From NCBI GenBank assembly GCA_964493945.1, contig CAZBQG010000143.1, positions 1 to 11,446 on the forward strand: 11,446 nucleotides of DNA, read 5' to 3'. A model generated the notes under the pieces. The model was not told the origin of the DNA. It saw only the letters and a program-made list of their open reading frames with translations, and did no database searches. Each line of letters starts with the position of its first letter. Position 1 is the first letter of the stretch. Origin of the DNA: CAZBQG01 sp964493945. GTDB lineage: Bacteria; Pseudomonadota; Alphaproteobacteria; Rhodospirillales; UBA2165. Positions 1-6,935 of this stretch are shown here, in pieces. Both the position numbers and the translations under genes were made by a program.

Positions 1-172
1 TCTCTTGCTAACCTTCTGACATTCACAAAGAAAATTCCTTATCTATGTCAGCCCCTAGAAAAATTACAAATCAGCTTCTCAAGGCGACAGTGAATCGGGG
101 GCTGTCGGTCACTCCCAGCATTACGACCCGTGCTCTGCCCTAAACCATAATGAAAGCCGTGCCCAGGTAAAA

Positions 173-1003
173 CTACCGGCCTGCCCCCAGCCTCCCCTGG
201 GGCAGGCCCGCCTCTTTTTCGGCCCGCCAGCTATAGCGCCGGGCCCGGAGGAAATCGGGCTTCAGGCGCAACGCCTCGTAGTAATCCTTGAGGGCCAACT
301 TTAAGCGCCCCTTGGTGTGATGGGCCAGACCGCGATGGANNNNNNNNNNAATAATATTCGGCCACTTTGGGGGAGAGCCGGATGGCCGGTCATAATCCTT
401 GATGGCCTCATCGTGGCGCAGCGCGCTCGCGCTAACCCGCCCCCGGCCATCCAGCGCCGCCGCGAATTCCCCATCCAAATCCAGCGCCGTCTGGAAATCG
501 GAGCGCGCCAGATCATATTTTTTAAGCCGCAGATACAACCGCCCGCGCGCCTCATAGGCCTCTTTGTGGTTAGGATCAAGGTGGATAACCCGGGTGAAAT
601 CGGCTAAAGAATCTGGAATTTCAAATTTATACCTACGGCTCTTACCCCGATAGAAATAGGCCGCTGTATGGTTGGCTTTCAGGCGGATGACTTCCGAGAA
701 ATCATTTTCAGCCAAAGCCAATACTCCACGCCAATAACGCAGCATACCCCTGAGGAAATATGCTCTGTAATCTTCCGGATGCTCTTGGATTATAGTGGTG
801 CAAAAACTTGAGGCTGAATATATTTCTCCGGCATCGAGAGCGCCTTGGGCGACTTTCAGTTTCTCCTCAATGGTGAATTCTTCAAAGACTCGGTGGTCCC
901 CTTTGCCGGATTAGGCGAGGCCGGAAATTGGTCCGTGCACTGCAAAGCACGTCAGGATCACTATAAAAAATAAGCGCTTCGAGGTTCCACTACGGCTAGC
1001 CAT
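173..1003 (-). pseudogene. Exported TPR-repeat protein, interrupted by a stop and a frameshift
   Basis: Seen: from an ATG at 1003 the frame encodes a 30-residue signal peptide: basic start (R4, K9, R10), hydrophobic core LFFIVILTCFAV, end ISGLA. A TAA stop (913-911) follows at once. The same frame then continues to a TAG at 175-173 as about six TPR units (for example AYFLRGMLRYWRG and ALDLDGEFAAALDGRGR). A second lesion is near 385: inserting one base into CCGGCC and closing the ten Ns turns the garbled stretch into DRAIRLSPKVAEYYFHRG, an exact 34-residue TPR unit. Known: TPRs are helix-pair scaffolds for protein-protein contacts. Inferred: a periplasmic or envelope adaptor, partner unknown. 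With the stop taken literally, only a fragment from the in-frame ATG at 745 could be made, without a signal peptide. A promoter-like pair lies upstream. Sequencing error and true decay cannot be separated here. Confidence 0.8.
340..349. other. Assembly gap (10 Ns), probably of zero true length
   Basis: Ten consecutive Ns lie inside the TPR gene. Joining the flanks directly (reverse strand GAATATTATT then TCCATCGCGG) reads EYYFHRG, which fits the TPR consensus and the 34-residue period. The run is therefore probably a scaffolder's fixed-size spacer and not ten missing bases. Ten Ns plus the one-base deletion next to them leave the frame intact, which masks the frameshift in automatic translation. 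Confidence 0.8.
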
Positions 1004-1043
1004 GCTGACATACCTGATTAAATAATATTGAATTTCTAATCAT

Positions 1044-1071
1044 ATAATATCCTCATACGGTGCAGGATCAA
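1044..1071 (-). promoter_or_regulatory. Putative sigma-70-type promoter of the TPR gene
   Basis: On the reverse strand TTGATC (1071-1066; 4 of 6 matches to TTGACA) is followed, after 16 bp, by TATTAT (1049-1044; 5 of 6 matches to TATAAT). The predicted transcript would start near 1037, about 35 bases before the ATG at 1003, with AGG near 1013-1015 as a weak ribosome binding site. The surrounding 1012-1080 stretch is distinctly AT-rich compared with the rest of the window. Consensus match only. Confidence 0.45.
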
Positions 1072-1102
1072 AGAGCCGATTAATGCGCCTGGAAAACCAC
1101 CG

Positions 1103-1132
1103 TATTTCCGGGGACACTATTTCCGGGGACAT
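1103..1132. repeat. Tandem 15-bp direct repeat with ATTTCCGGGGACA core
   Basis: Two abutting copies, TATTTCCGGGGACAC (1103-1117) and TATTTCCGGGGACAT (1118-1132), differ only at the last base. The second runs into AATACATAATTATT. From memory, TTCCGGGGACA-type words often flank IS200-like or REP-associated tyrosine transposase genes in draft genomes. No transposase is present here, so a leftover end of such an element is an inference. Confidence 0.8.
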
Positions 1133-1163
1133 AATACATAATTATTCACCTAGACGCCTACTG

Positions 1164-1180
1164 ATTTCCGGTCCGGGAAT
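1164..1180. repeat. 17-bp palindrome sharing the ATTTCCGG core
   Basis: ATTTCCGGTCCGGGAAT is an inverted repeat: the arms ATTTCCGG and CCGGGAAT pair fully except for one T-G wobble around a central T. The left arm equals the first eight bases of the core of the tandem repeat 32 bp upstream, so the cluster has two direct copies and one inverted pair. It may be part of a REP-like element. Confidence 0.6.
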
Positions 1181-1487
1181 TGTGCGCCGCCTTAGCGCAT
1201 AAGGAACAGGAAAAAAGAAGAGGTTCACGGCCCTTACCGCTCAAGGGGCGGCACCACCTCGCCATCCTCATGGGCAGGGCAGAGGTGGAGAGGGCAGCGC
1301 CGTTTGCTTGGCAAGGGGAGATAGTAAAGGGAGCGGGGAGACCTCTCCCCATTACAATATCAGACGGCCTGCTCATGGCTCCCGCGGGCGCTTAGGCCGG
1401 GGGCAGCCCCTGACGCGGTGCGAAGTTCTGGGGACATCAATTATCTCCAGCTCTTCTTCCTTTATCCGCTCTTCCGGTAACCAAGCC

Positions 1488-2321
1488 TCACCCCGGCAGC
1501 AGACCGGGCGCCCAATAGGCGACATAGAGCAGCAAGCCCCCCAGAATGACCCGGTAGAGCACGAAGGGCGTGAAGCTGGCCCGCTTCAGCCATTGCATGA
1601 GCAGCGCGATGGCCACCAGGGCGAACAGAAAGGCCAGGCCGGCGGCGGTGAAGGCATCCGACGTCAATTGGGCGTCTCCGGCGCGGTAGAGCTGGGAGCC
1701 CTTGAGCACGCCCGCACCGATGATCACGGGGATCGACAGCAGCATGGAAAAGCGGGCCGCGTCGTGCCGCTCCACGCCCATGAAGCGGGCCGCCGTCATG
1801 GTGATGCCGGCCCGGCTGGTGCCTGGGATAAGTGCCAGGACCTGGAAGATGCCGATGAACAAGGCACCCAATAATCCAATATGGTTCATCCGCTTGACGG
1901 TCATATTGGCCTGATCGGCAAAATACAAAAGCACGGCGAAGCCCAGCGTCGCCCAGGCAATGACCTCCAGGGTGCGCAACTCGGTGGTGACATATTGATC
2001 CACCCAGAGGCCCGCGCCGATGGTCGGCAAAGTGGCCACGATGAGCTTGATGGCCAGCCAGAAGTCATCATCCGTGCGGCGCTTGGCGGCGGATCGGCTG
2101 AAGCGGTTCGCCAAGCTCATGACCATACGCCAAAGATCACGCCAGAAATATAAAATGACGGCGAACAGGGTCCCCACATGAACGGCCACATCCATCACCA
2201 GTCCCTGATCCGGCCAGCCGGTGGAGAGGGTCACCAGACGCAGATGGGCGGTGGAGGAAATGGGCAGAAATTCCGTCAGGCCCTGGACGGCGGCCAGGAT
2301 GACGATATGAAGGAAAGGCAC
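1488..2321 (-). CDS. uppP: Undecaprenyl-diphosphate phosphatase UppP (BacA family)
   Basis: Removes a phosphate from undecaprenyl diphosphate at the cytoplasmic membrane, regenerating the lipid carrier for peptidoglycan and other surface glycans; extra activity gives bacitracin resistance. The 277 residues fit the family (about 265-280). Seen: the N-terminal motif QGLTEFLPISSTAHL (13-27) with the conserved Gln/Glu and Ser residues, the second active-site motif PGTSRAG (166-172, Arg170), the following ARFSMLLSIPVIIGAG segment (189-204), and the C-terminal FTPFVLYRVILGG. Several hydrophobic helices are evident. The usual PISSSGHL reads PISSTAHL here, a mild variant. The start is GTG at 2321, which begins MPFLHIVILAAVQG as expected. 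It is divergent from the fzlA-like gene across 147 bp, which must hold both promoters; I see only weak boxes there. Confidence 0.96.
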   Translation of the reverse strand: MPFLHIVILAAVQGLTEFLPISSTAHLRLVTLSTGWPDQGLVMDVAVHVGTLFAVILYFWRDLWRMVMSLANRFSRSAAKRRTDDDFWLAIKLIVATLPTIGAGLWVDQYVTTELRTLEVIAWATLGFAVLLYFADQANMTVKRMNHIGLLGALFIGIFQVLALIPGTSRAGITMTAARFMGVERHDAARFSMLLSIPVIIGAGVLKGSQLYRAGDAQLTSDAFTAAGLAFLFALVAIALLMQWLKRASFTPFVLYRVILGGLLLYVAYWAPGLLPG

Positions 2322-2468
2322 CTTTTCGGATCCGTCTAATTCATGGTTGGAGCGCTGATATCAATCTGCCGTGCAAAATACCAACAAAAGCTTAATGGGC
2401 AAGCCCCAACGGACACGCAAATGGCCCGCGCCTTTCTCCCGGGCGGATGATCCTTTATAACCCTTCTC

Positions 2469-3137
2469 ATGCGGACACTTTACCATCTCTGGCTGTCCCC
2501 CTTCTGCCGCAAGGTGCGGATCGTTCTTGGCGAAAAGCGCCTGGACTTCCAGATGGAGGTGGAACCGGTTTGGGAGCGCCGGCGGGAGTTTCTGGCCATG
2601 AGCCCGGCCTGCGAGGTGCCGGTGCTGGTCGAGGGCGACGGAAGTGTGCTAGCCGACAGCACGGCGATTTGCGAATATCTGGACGAAACCAATCCCGATC
2701 CGCCTCTCTTGGGCCAGCATGCCTCCGAGCGCGCCCGGGTGCGCCGCCTGGTCGCCTGGTTCGACCGAAAATTCAACAGCGAAGTGACCGGCCGGCTGGT
2801 GGGCGAGAAGGTCATGAAACGGTTTTTGCGCCTGGGCGAGCCCGATTCGCGGCAAATAAGGGCCGCCCAGACCGATATTCACACCCATCTGGATTACATC
2901 ACCTACCTGATCGAGCGCCATCACTGGCTGGCCGGCGAAAGCCTGACCTTGGCCGACATCGCCGCCGCGGCCCATCTGGCTTGCGTCGATTATCTGGGCG
3001 ATGTGCCCTGGGGCGATCACACCCAGGCCAAGGAATGGTATGCCAGAATCAAATCCAGGCCCAGCTTCCGCCCCATCTTGCAGGATTCCATCCCCGGCCT
3101 GCTGTCGCCCAAACATTACGCCAACCCCGATTTCTGA
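2469..3137 (+). CDS. fzlA: GST-fold protein, probable FzlA (FtsZ-binding division protein)
   Basis: 222 residues with a glutathione S-transferase fold: an N-terminal thioredoxin-like part (1-75; SPFCRKVRIVLGEK at 10-23, EVPVLVEGDGSVLADSTAICEYLDE across 49-73) and an all-helical C-terminal part with WLAGESLTLADIAAAAHL (153-170). The ending SRPSFRPILQDSIPGL through HYANPDF is the extended tail I associate with alphaproteobacterial FzlA. Known: in Caulobacter, FzlA binds FtsZ, is needed for constriction through FtsW/FtsI, and does not behave as a glutathione enzyme; its C-terminal tail matters. Inferred: the same role here. A conventional GST remains possible. ATG 2469 gives the natural MRTLYHLWLSPFCRK start, though the ribosome binding site is weak. 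The next gene starts 10 bp after its stop, suggesting a shared transcript. Confidence 0.75.
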   Translation: MRTLYHLWLSPFCRKVRIVLGEKRLDFQMEVEPVWERRREFLAMSPACEVPVLVEGDGSVLADSTAICEYLDETNPDPPLLGQHASERARVRRLVAWFDRKFNSEVTGRLVGEKVMKRFLRLGEPDSRQIRAAQTDIHTHLDYITYLIERHHWLAGESLTLADIAAAAHLACVDYLGDVPWGDHTQAKEWYARIKSRPSFRPILQDSIPGLLSPKHYANPDF

Positions 3138-3150
3138 GGGTCCGGTTTTG
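3136..3150 (+). promoter_or_regulatory. Ribosome binding site fixing a TTG start
   Basis: GAGGG (3136-3140) overlaps the stop codon of the preceding gene and lies 7 bases before TTG at 3148-3150. The frame is open further upstream to an ATG at 3001, but that extension lies entirely within the fzlA-like gene in another frame. The TTG places the nucleotide-binding motif (KIFFLGFGY) at the N-terminus, where this family has it. Confidence 0.7.
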
Positions 3151-4005
3151 GCACCCGGAAAAATATTTTTCCTAGGCTTCGGCTATTGCGCCCGGGCCCT
3201 GGCCGGCCTGCTCCAGGCCGAAAGCTGGGCGGTGAGCGGCTCGTGCCAGGACGAGGCGTCCTGGGATGATTTGAAAAAGGCCGGGTTTGAGGCAATCAGC
3301 GCCGAAGATGCTTTGCCGCCCGAGGCTCTGGCCGGCGTCACTCATTTTCTCAATTCCGTACCACCCGGCGGAAATGGGGATCCCTTCATATCTTCCATGC
3401 TTGCCGCCCCCGAAAAATTACAAGGGATTCCCTGGACCGGATATCTCTCGAGCCTGGGCGTCTATGGCGGCAGCGCCGGAGAATTGATGGGTGAAGGTAG
3501 CATCCCCAAACCCAGCCATGAACGTGCCAAGCGCCGTCTGGAGGCGGAACAGGCCTGGCAGGCACTGGACCCAAACATGCATGTATTCCGCCTGGCCGGC
3601 ATCTATGGGCCGGGGCGCAGCACCCTGGACCGGGTGCGGGCGGGACGGGCCGAGCGCATCGAAAAGCCCGGCCACGAATTTTCCCGCATCCATGTGGCGG
3701 ATGTGGTGGCGGTTCTCCGGGCTTCCATCAACCGGCCCAATGCGGGCGCCATATATAATGTGTTGGACGATGAAGCGGCGGCTCAGGCCCGGGTGGTGGA
3801 ATATGCCTGCGGCCTTCTGGGCACCAAGCCACCGCCCCTGATCCCTTTCGATGAGGCCCAAAAGACCCTCTCGCCCATGAGCTTGAGTTTTTGGCAGGAC
3901 TTCCGGCGGGTGGATAATTCACGCATCAAAAAAGAGCTGGGGGTGCGCCTCGCCTATCCCACCTACCGCGAAGGGCTGACGGCAATCTTCGAGGATGGTG
4001 GCTGA
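3148..4005 (+). CDS. NAD-dependent epimerase/dehydratase (YeeZ-like extended SDR)
   Basis: 285 residues from the TTG start. Seen: a Rossmann dinucleotide-binding turn LGFGYCARAL (9-18), a strand-end motif YLSSLGVYGG (99-108), FRLAGIYGPGRS (147-158) and FSRIHVADV (178-186), all typical of NAD(P)-dependent nucleotide-sugar epimerase-like proteins. The C-terminal RVDNSRIKKELG (254-265) followed by YPTYREGL is also typical. The canonical catalytic YxxxK is not obvious: Tyr106 is followed by GGSAG with no lysine at +4, as in the atypical YeeZ-type branch. The substrate is unknown. It is probably cotranscribed with the fzlA-like gene. In related genomes I recall queG lying between these two genes; it is absent here. 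The stop TGA (4003-4005) directly abuts the stop of the convergent hydrolase. Confidence 0.85.
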   Translation: MAPGKIFFLGFGYCARALAGLLQAESWAVSGSCQDEASWDDLKKAGFEAISAEDALPPEALAGVTHFLNSVPPGGNGDPFISSMLAAPEKLQGIPWTGYLSSLGVYGGSAGELMGEGSIPKPSHERAKRRLEAEQAWQALDPNMHVFRLAGIYGPGRSTLDRVRAGRAERIEKPGHEFSRIHVADVVAVLRASINRPNAGAIYNVLDDEAAAQARVVEYACGLLGTKPPPLIPFDEAQKTLSPMSLSFWQDFRRVDNSRIKKELGVRLAYPTYREGLTAIFEDGG

Positions 4006-4770
4006 CTAGACCAGCCCCGCCAGAACGCGTTGCAGCCGGACCAGATCCTCTTCCTCGCTGAGCCGGTGATCGCCAGACTTGATCAATGTGACTTCCACCG
4101 CACTCGATTCCAGCTTTTCCTGCAGCTCCAGCGCCGTCTGCCAGGGAACCGAGGTGTCTTTTTGGCCATGCAGCAGATGGACCGGGCAGCGGATGGGGAT
4201 GGGCCCGCCCAGCAGGGCATGGGTGCGGCCATCCTCGATCAACTGGCGGGTGACCAGATAAGGCGCTTCATAATCATTGGGCAACAGGATATGTCCTTCC
4301 CGGGTAATCTCGTCCTTTTGCGCATCGCTCAGGACCTTCTCCCACAGGCCGGCGGTGAAATCGGGGGCGGCGGCGATGCCGATCAGGCCGGCCACCCGCT
4401 GGGGCCGGGCAAGTGCCGCCAAAAGCATGATCCAGCCACCCATGGAAGAGCCCACCAGAATTTGCGGCCCCTCGCTTTGCTTATCCACTATGCCAATGGC
4501 GTCTTCGCACCAGCGCCCGATGGTGCCGTCCGCGAATTCGCCCGACGATGCCCCGTGGCCGCTGAAATCAAAGCGGACAAAGGCGCGCCCCTCTGCCCGG
4601 CAGGCCGCTTCCAGGGCCAGCGCCTTGGAGCCGGTCATGTCGGACATGAAGCCGGTCAGGAAGATGACGCCCGGCTGCTTTCCGGCCAAGCGGTGATAGG
4701 CAATTGTGCCGCCCCTTGCATCTGTCATTAATTGCGGCGCTTCTTGGCTGGATGGGGTATCTTCTTCCAT
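4006..4770 (-). CDS. Alpha/beta hydrolase, ABHD10-like (serine esterase/thioesterase)
   Basis: 254 residues from ATG 4770. Seen: oxyanion region FLTGFMSDMTGSKALALE (37-54), the strand-turn FVRFDFSGHGASSG (64-77), nucleophile elbow VGSSMGGW (106-113, Ser109), acid in HGQKDTSVPW (Asp205), and histidine in SGDHRLSEEED (His235), so the catalytic triad is complete. Known: the GTIGRWCEDA, LVGSSMGGW and LIGIAAAPDF blocks recall ABHD10, a mitochondrial S-depalmitoylase and acyl-glucuronide esterase. The bacterial substrate is not known, and it is probably cytoplasmic since no signal peptide is seen. A shorter start at ATG 4728 (MTDARGGTIAYHR) is possible; neither start has a clear ribosome binding site. 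With the longer start the gene begins 3 bp from the divergent glycosyltransferase start. The frame is open much further upstream, but that part is antisense to the GT4 gene. Confidence 0.88.
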   Translation of the reverse strand: MEEDTPSSQEAPQLMTDARGGTIAYHRLAGKQPGVIFLTGFMSDMTGSKALALEAACRAEGRAFVRFDFSGHGASSGEFADGTIGRWCEDAIGIVDKQSEGPQILVGSSMGGWIMLLAALARPQRVAGLIGIAAAPDFTAGLWEKVLSDAQKDEITREGHILLPNDYEAPYLVTRQLIEDGRTHALLGGPIPIRCPVHLLHGQKDTSVPWQTALELQEKLESSAVEVTLIKSGDHRLSEEEDLVRLQRVLAGLV

Positions 4771-4773
4771 AAC

Positions 4774-6006
4774 ATGACCAGTGCTTTGAATGAGGAGGCG
4801 GAATTTAACATCGATCCGCCCGTTGAGGAAACGCCCCGGCCGGCGCAAGGCGGCCCGACGCGCCCACCTACCGTGCTCCAGGTGCTGCCGGCCCTGATCA
4901 CCGGCGGGGCCGAGAGGGGCTGCGTCGATATGTCGAGAGCCGTTGTGGAAGGCGGCGGCGAGGCCATCGTCGCCTCGGCCGGTGGCCCCATGACCCACGA
5001 ATTGACCCGCGCCGGTGCCACCCATATCACCCTGCCGGTGGACAGCAAAAATCCGTTGGTCATGCGCGCCAATATCGGGCGTCTGGCCGAGCTGATCAAA
5101 ACCCACCATGTGGATATCGTCCATGCCCGTTCCCGCGCACCCGCCTGGAGTTCCTATTTCGCCACCCGGCGCACGAAGCGCCATTTCGTCACCACCTTCC
5201 ACGGCACCTATTCCCATGAAAACGCCTTCAAACGAAAATATAATTCGGTCATGGGCCGGGGTGAACGGGTGATCGCCATATCGGAATTCATCGCCGGTCA
5301 TATCCGGCGTCTTTACGGGTTGCCCATTTCTTCGATCCGGGTCATTCCCCGGGGAGTCGATCTGCAGAAATTTAACCGCTCCAAGGTCAGCCAGGAACGG
5401 ATCATCGGACAAGCAGCCAATTGGCGCCTGCCGGATGGCATGCCGGTGATCATGCTGCCCGGCCGCCTGACCCGCTGGAAAGGCCAGACGGTCTTCATTG
5501 AGGCCATAGAAAAGCTGGGTCGGCGCGATCTTCGCTGCCTTCTGGTAGGGGCCGATCAGGGGCGCAGTGATTACCGGCGCGAGCTGGAAACCATGATCGA
5601 GCAAAAAGGGCTGGGCGAGGTGATACATGTGGTCGATCACTGCGACGATATGCCGGCGGCATATATGCTGACCGATGTGGTGGTCTCGGCCTCGACTGAG
5701 CCGGAAGGCTTTGGCCGGGTCATCGCCGAGGCCCAGGCCCTGGGACGGCCGGTGATCGGCACCGATCACGGCGGCGCGCGCGAAACCATTATCGAAGGCA
5801 AGACCGGTTGGCTGGCGCCGCCCCGGAACCCGGAAGCCCTGGCCGGAGTGATAGAGAAAGTCCTGGCCCGGCCGCCCGAGGCCCGCGAGACCCTGGCGGC
5901 CAACGCCATGGACCATATCCGCAAGAATTACTCCAAGGACAATATGTGTTCCAAAACCCTCGACGTCTATAACGAGGTCCTGGCCGGGGAAACCTCGGCC
6001 CCGTGA
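4774..6006 (+). CDS. Glycosyltransferase family 4 (surface glycan synthesis)
   Basis: 410 residues from ATG 4774. Seen: GT-B fold signatures, with N-domain VLQVLPALITGGAERG (34-49), HARSRAPAW (117-125) and TTFHGTYS (140-147), and C-domain RVIPRGVDLQKF (189-200), MLPGRLTRWKGQ (227-238) and the nucleotide-sugar motif EGFGRVIAE (Glu311 to Glu319, the EX7E pair) followed by GRPVIGTDHGGARETI. Known: GT4 enzymes are retaining transferases using nucleotide sugars, often in LPS or capsule assembly at the inner membrane. Inferred: LPS core work, because it is coupled to a GT9 gene. A TTG at 4732 would add 14 residues but overlaps the hydrolase; the family homology begins only near residue 33, so the start is uncertain. 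The stop overlaps the next start as GTGA. Confidence 0.9.
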   Translation: MTSALNEEAEFNIDPPVEETPRPAQGGPTRPPTVLQVLPALITGGAERGCVDMSRAVVEGGGEAIVASAGGPMTHELTRAGATHITLPVDSKNPLVMRANIGRLAELIKTHHVDIVHARSRAPAWSSYFATRRTKRHFVTTFHGTYSHENAFKRKYNSVMGRGERVIAISEFIAGHIRRLYGLPISSIRVIPRGVDLQKFNRSKVSQERIIGQAANWRLPDGMPVIMLPGRLTRWKGQTVFIEAIEKLGRRDLRCLLVGADQGRSDYRRELETMIEQKGLGEVIHVVDHCDDMPAAYMLTDVVVSASTEPEGFGRVIAEAQALGRPVIGTDHGGARETIIEGKTGWLAPPRNPEALAGVIEKVLARPPEARETLAANAMDHIRKNYSKDNMCSKTLDVYNEVLAGETSAP

Positions 6007-6935
6007 GCAATTCCGTTCTGGTCATCAAGTTGGGGGCCCTAGGGGATTTCTTCCAAGCGGCCAAACCCTTTCAGGCTATCCGCCGCCATCACGGCGGGGC
6101 CCAAATCACGCTCCTCACGACAAAGCCCTATGCCGCCTTTGCTGAAAGCTCCCCTTGGTTCGACAGTGTCTGGATCGATTCCCGGCCATCGCTTTGGCAA
6201 ATTCCAGCCTGGATGAAATTGCGCAGCCGGCTTCGCGGGCGCGGCTTTGGGCACGTCTATGATTTGCAGACATCGGACCGGAGCGGCTTTTATTTCAGGT
6301 TTTTGGGGCCTGGCAAGCGCCCGGATTGGTCGGGCATCGCGCCCGGCTGTTCCCACCCCCATGCCAATCCGGGGCGGGATTCCATGCACACCACCGACCG
6401 CCAGGCCGAACAGCTTTCCATGGCCGGGCTGAAAACCGATGAGGCGCCGGTGGACTTCTCCTGGGTGAAAGACGAAACCTCCCGGTTCGGTCTGAACAGC
6501 CCCTATGCACTTTTGGCACCGGGAGGCGCCCGCCATCGGCCCGAAAAGAGATGGCCGGTGGAAAATTTTATCCGCCTCGCTTCTCATTTGGCGGAGAAGG
6601 GAACCCAGCCGGTGCTGATCGGTCGAGAAGACGAACGCCCTGTGCTGGATGCCATCGGCACCGCCCAGCCGGAGGCCATGAACCTCAGCGCCCAAACCTC
6701 CCTGGGTGATCTGATCGGTCTCGGCGCCAATGCGGCCCTGGCCATCGGCAATGACACCGGGCCCATGCATCCCATCGCCATGGCCGGCTGCCCGTCCCTG
6801 GTTCTGTTTTCCGCGGCGTCCGATCCCGCCCTTTGCCAGCCCCGAGGGCGGGCCGTGAGCATCATCGCCGAAGACAAATTGAACAATTTGACGGCGGCCA
6901 GGGTAATCGAGGCCTGCGGTCACCTGGCGGCTTGA
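6003..6935 (+). CDS. Glycosyltransferase family 9 (heptosyltransferase-like)
   Basis: 310 residues. Seen: N-terminal VIKLGALGDFFQAAKPFQAIRRHH (7-30), the typical heptosyltransferase opening; LLAPGGARHRPEKRWPVENF (170-189); and the C-terminal donor-site block AIGNDTGPMHPIAMAGCP (247-264) followed by LVLFSAASDP. Known: GT9 members (WaaC/WaaF-type) transfer heptose from ADP-heptose to the LPS inner core or act on related acceptors. The acceptor here cannot be read from the sequence. The GTG start sits in a GTGA overlap with the GT4 stop, implying translational coupling and a shared transcript. The window lacks other heptose or core genes, so this may be an alphaproteobacterial core variant. Confidence 0.9.
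   Translation: MSNSVLVIKLGALGDFFQAAKPFQAIRRHHGGAQITLLTTKPYAAFAESSPWFDSVWIDSRPSLWQIPAWMKLRSRLRGRGFGHVYDLQTSDRSGFYFRFLGPGKRPDWSGIAPGCSHPHANPGRDSMHTTDRQAEQLSMAGLKTDEAPVDFSWVKDETSRFGLNSPYALLAPGGARHRPEKRWPVENFIRLASHLAEKGTQPVLIGREDERPVLDAIGTAQPEAMNLSAQTSLGDLIGLGANAALAIGNDTGPMHPIAMAGCPSLVLFSAASDPALCQPRGRAVSIIAEDKLNNLTAARVIEACGHLAA

Larger units (their letters stand above)
1004..1487. other. Intergenic region without a supported gene
   Basis: This 484-bp stretch separates the TPR gene from the end of uppP. It holds the TPR promoter candidate, a 15-bp tandem repeat (1103-1132), a palindrome with the same core (1164-1180), a second perfect 7-bp inverted repeat GGGGAGA-CC-TCTCCCC (1335-1350), and another GGGGACATCAATTAT-like copy near 1427-1441. 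Open frames at 1158-1376 (-) and 1180-1395 (+) overlap each other, are rich in P, R, G and A, and show no recognisable domain, so I do not call them. No T-tract terminator for uppP is visible. Confidence 0.7.

Noticed and set aside
181..205. Inverted repeat CTGCCCCCAG / CTGGGGCAG at the end of the TPR gene as a terminator
   Set aside because: It lies within the coding end, has a one-base mismatch or bulge, and no T-tract follows it on the gene's strand.
1158..1395. Two overlapping small frames on opposite strands in the intergenic region
   Set aside because: They occupy the same bases, show no recognisable domain and no convincing ribosome binding site.
1308..1874. Forward frame of 188 codons overlapping the end of uppP
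   Set aside because: It is largely antisense to uppP, which has unmistakable motifs, and is low in complexity (Q, G, R, H rich) with no domain.
4771..5916. Long reverse-strand frame running into the hydrolase, giving an apparent 636-residue protein
   Set aside because: The first 382 codons are antisense to a clear GT4 gene and show no domain; in GC-rich coding sequence such antisense frames stay open by chance. The hydrolase part has its own ATG start and natural N-terminus.
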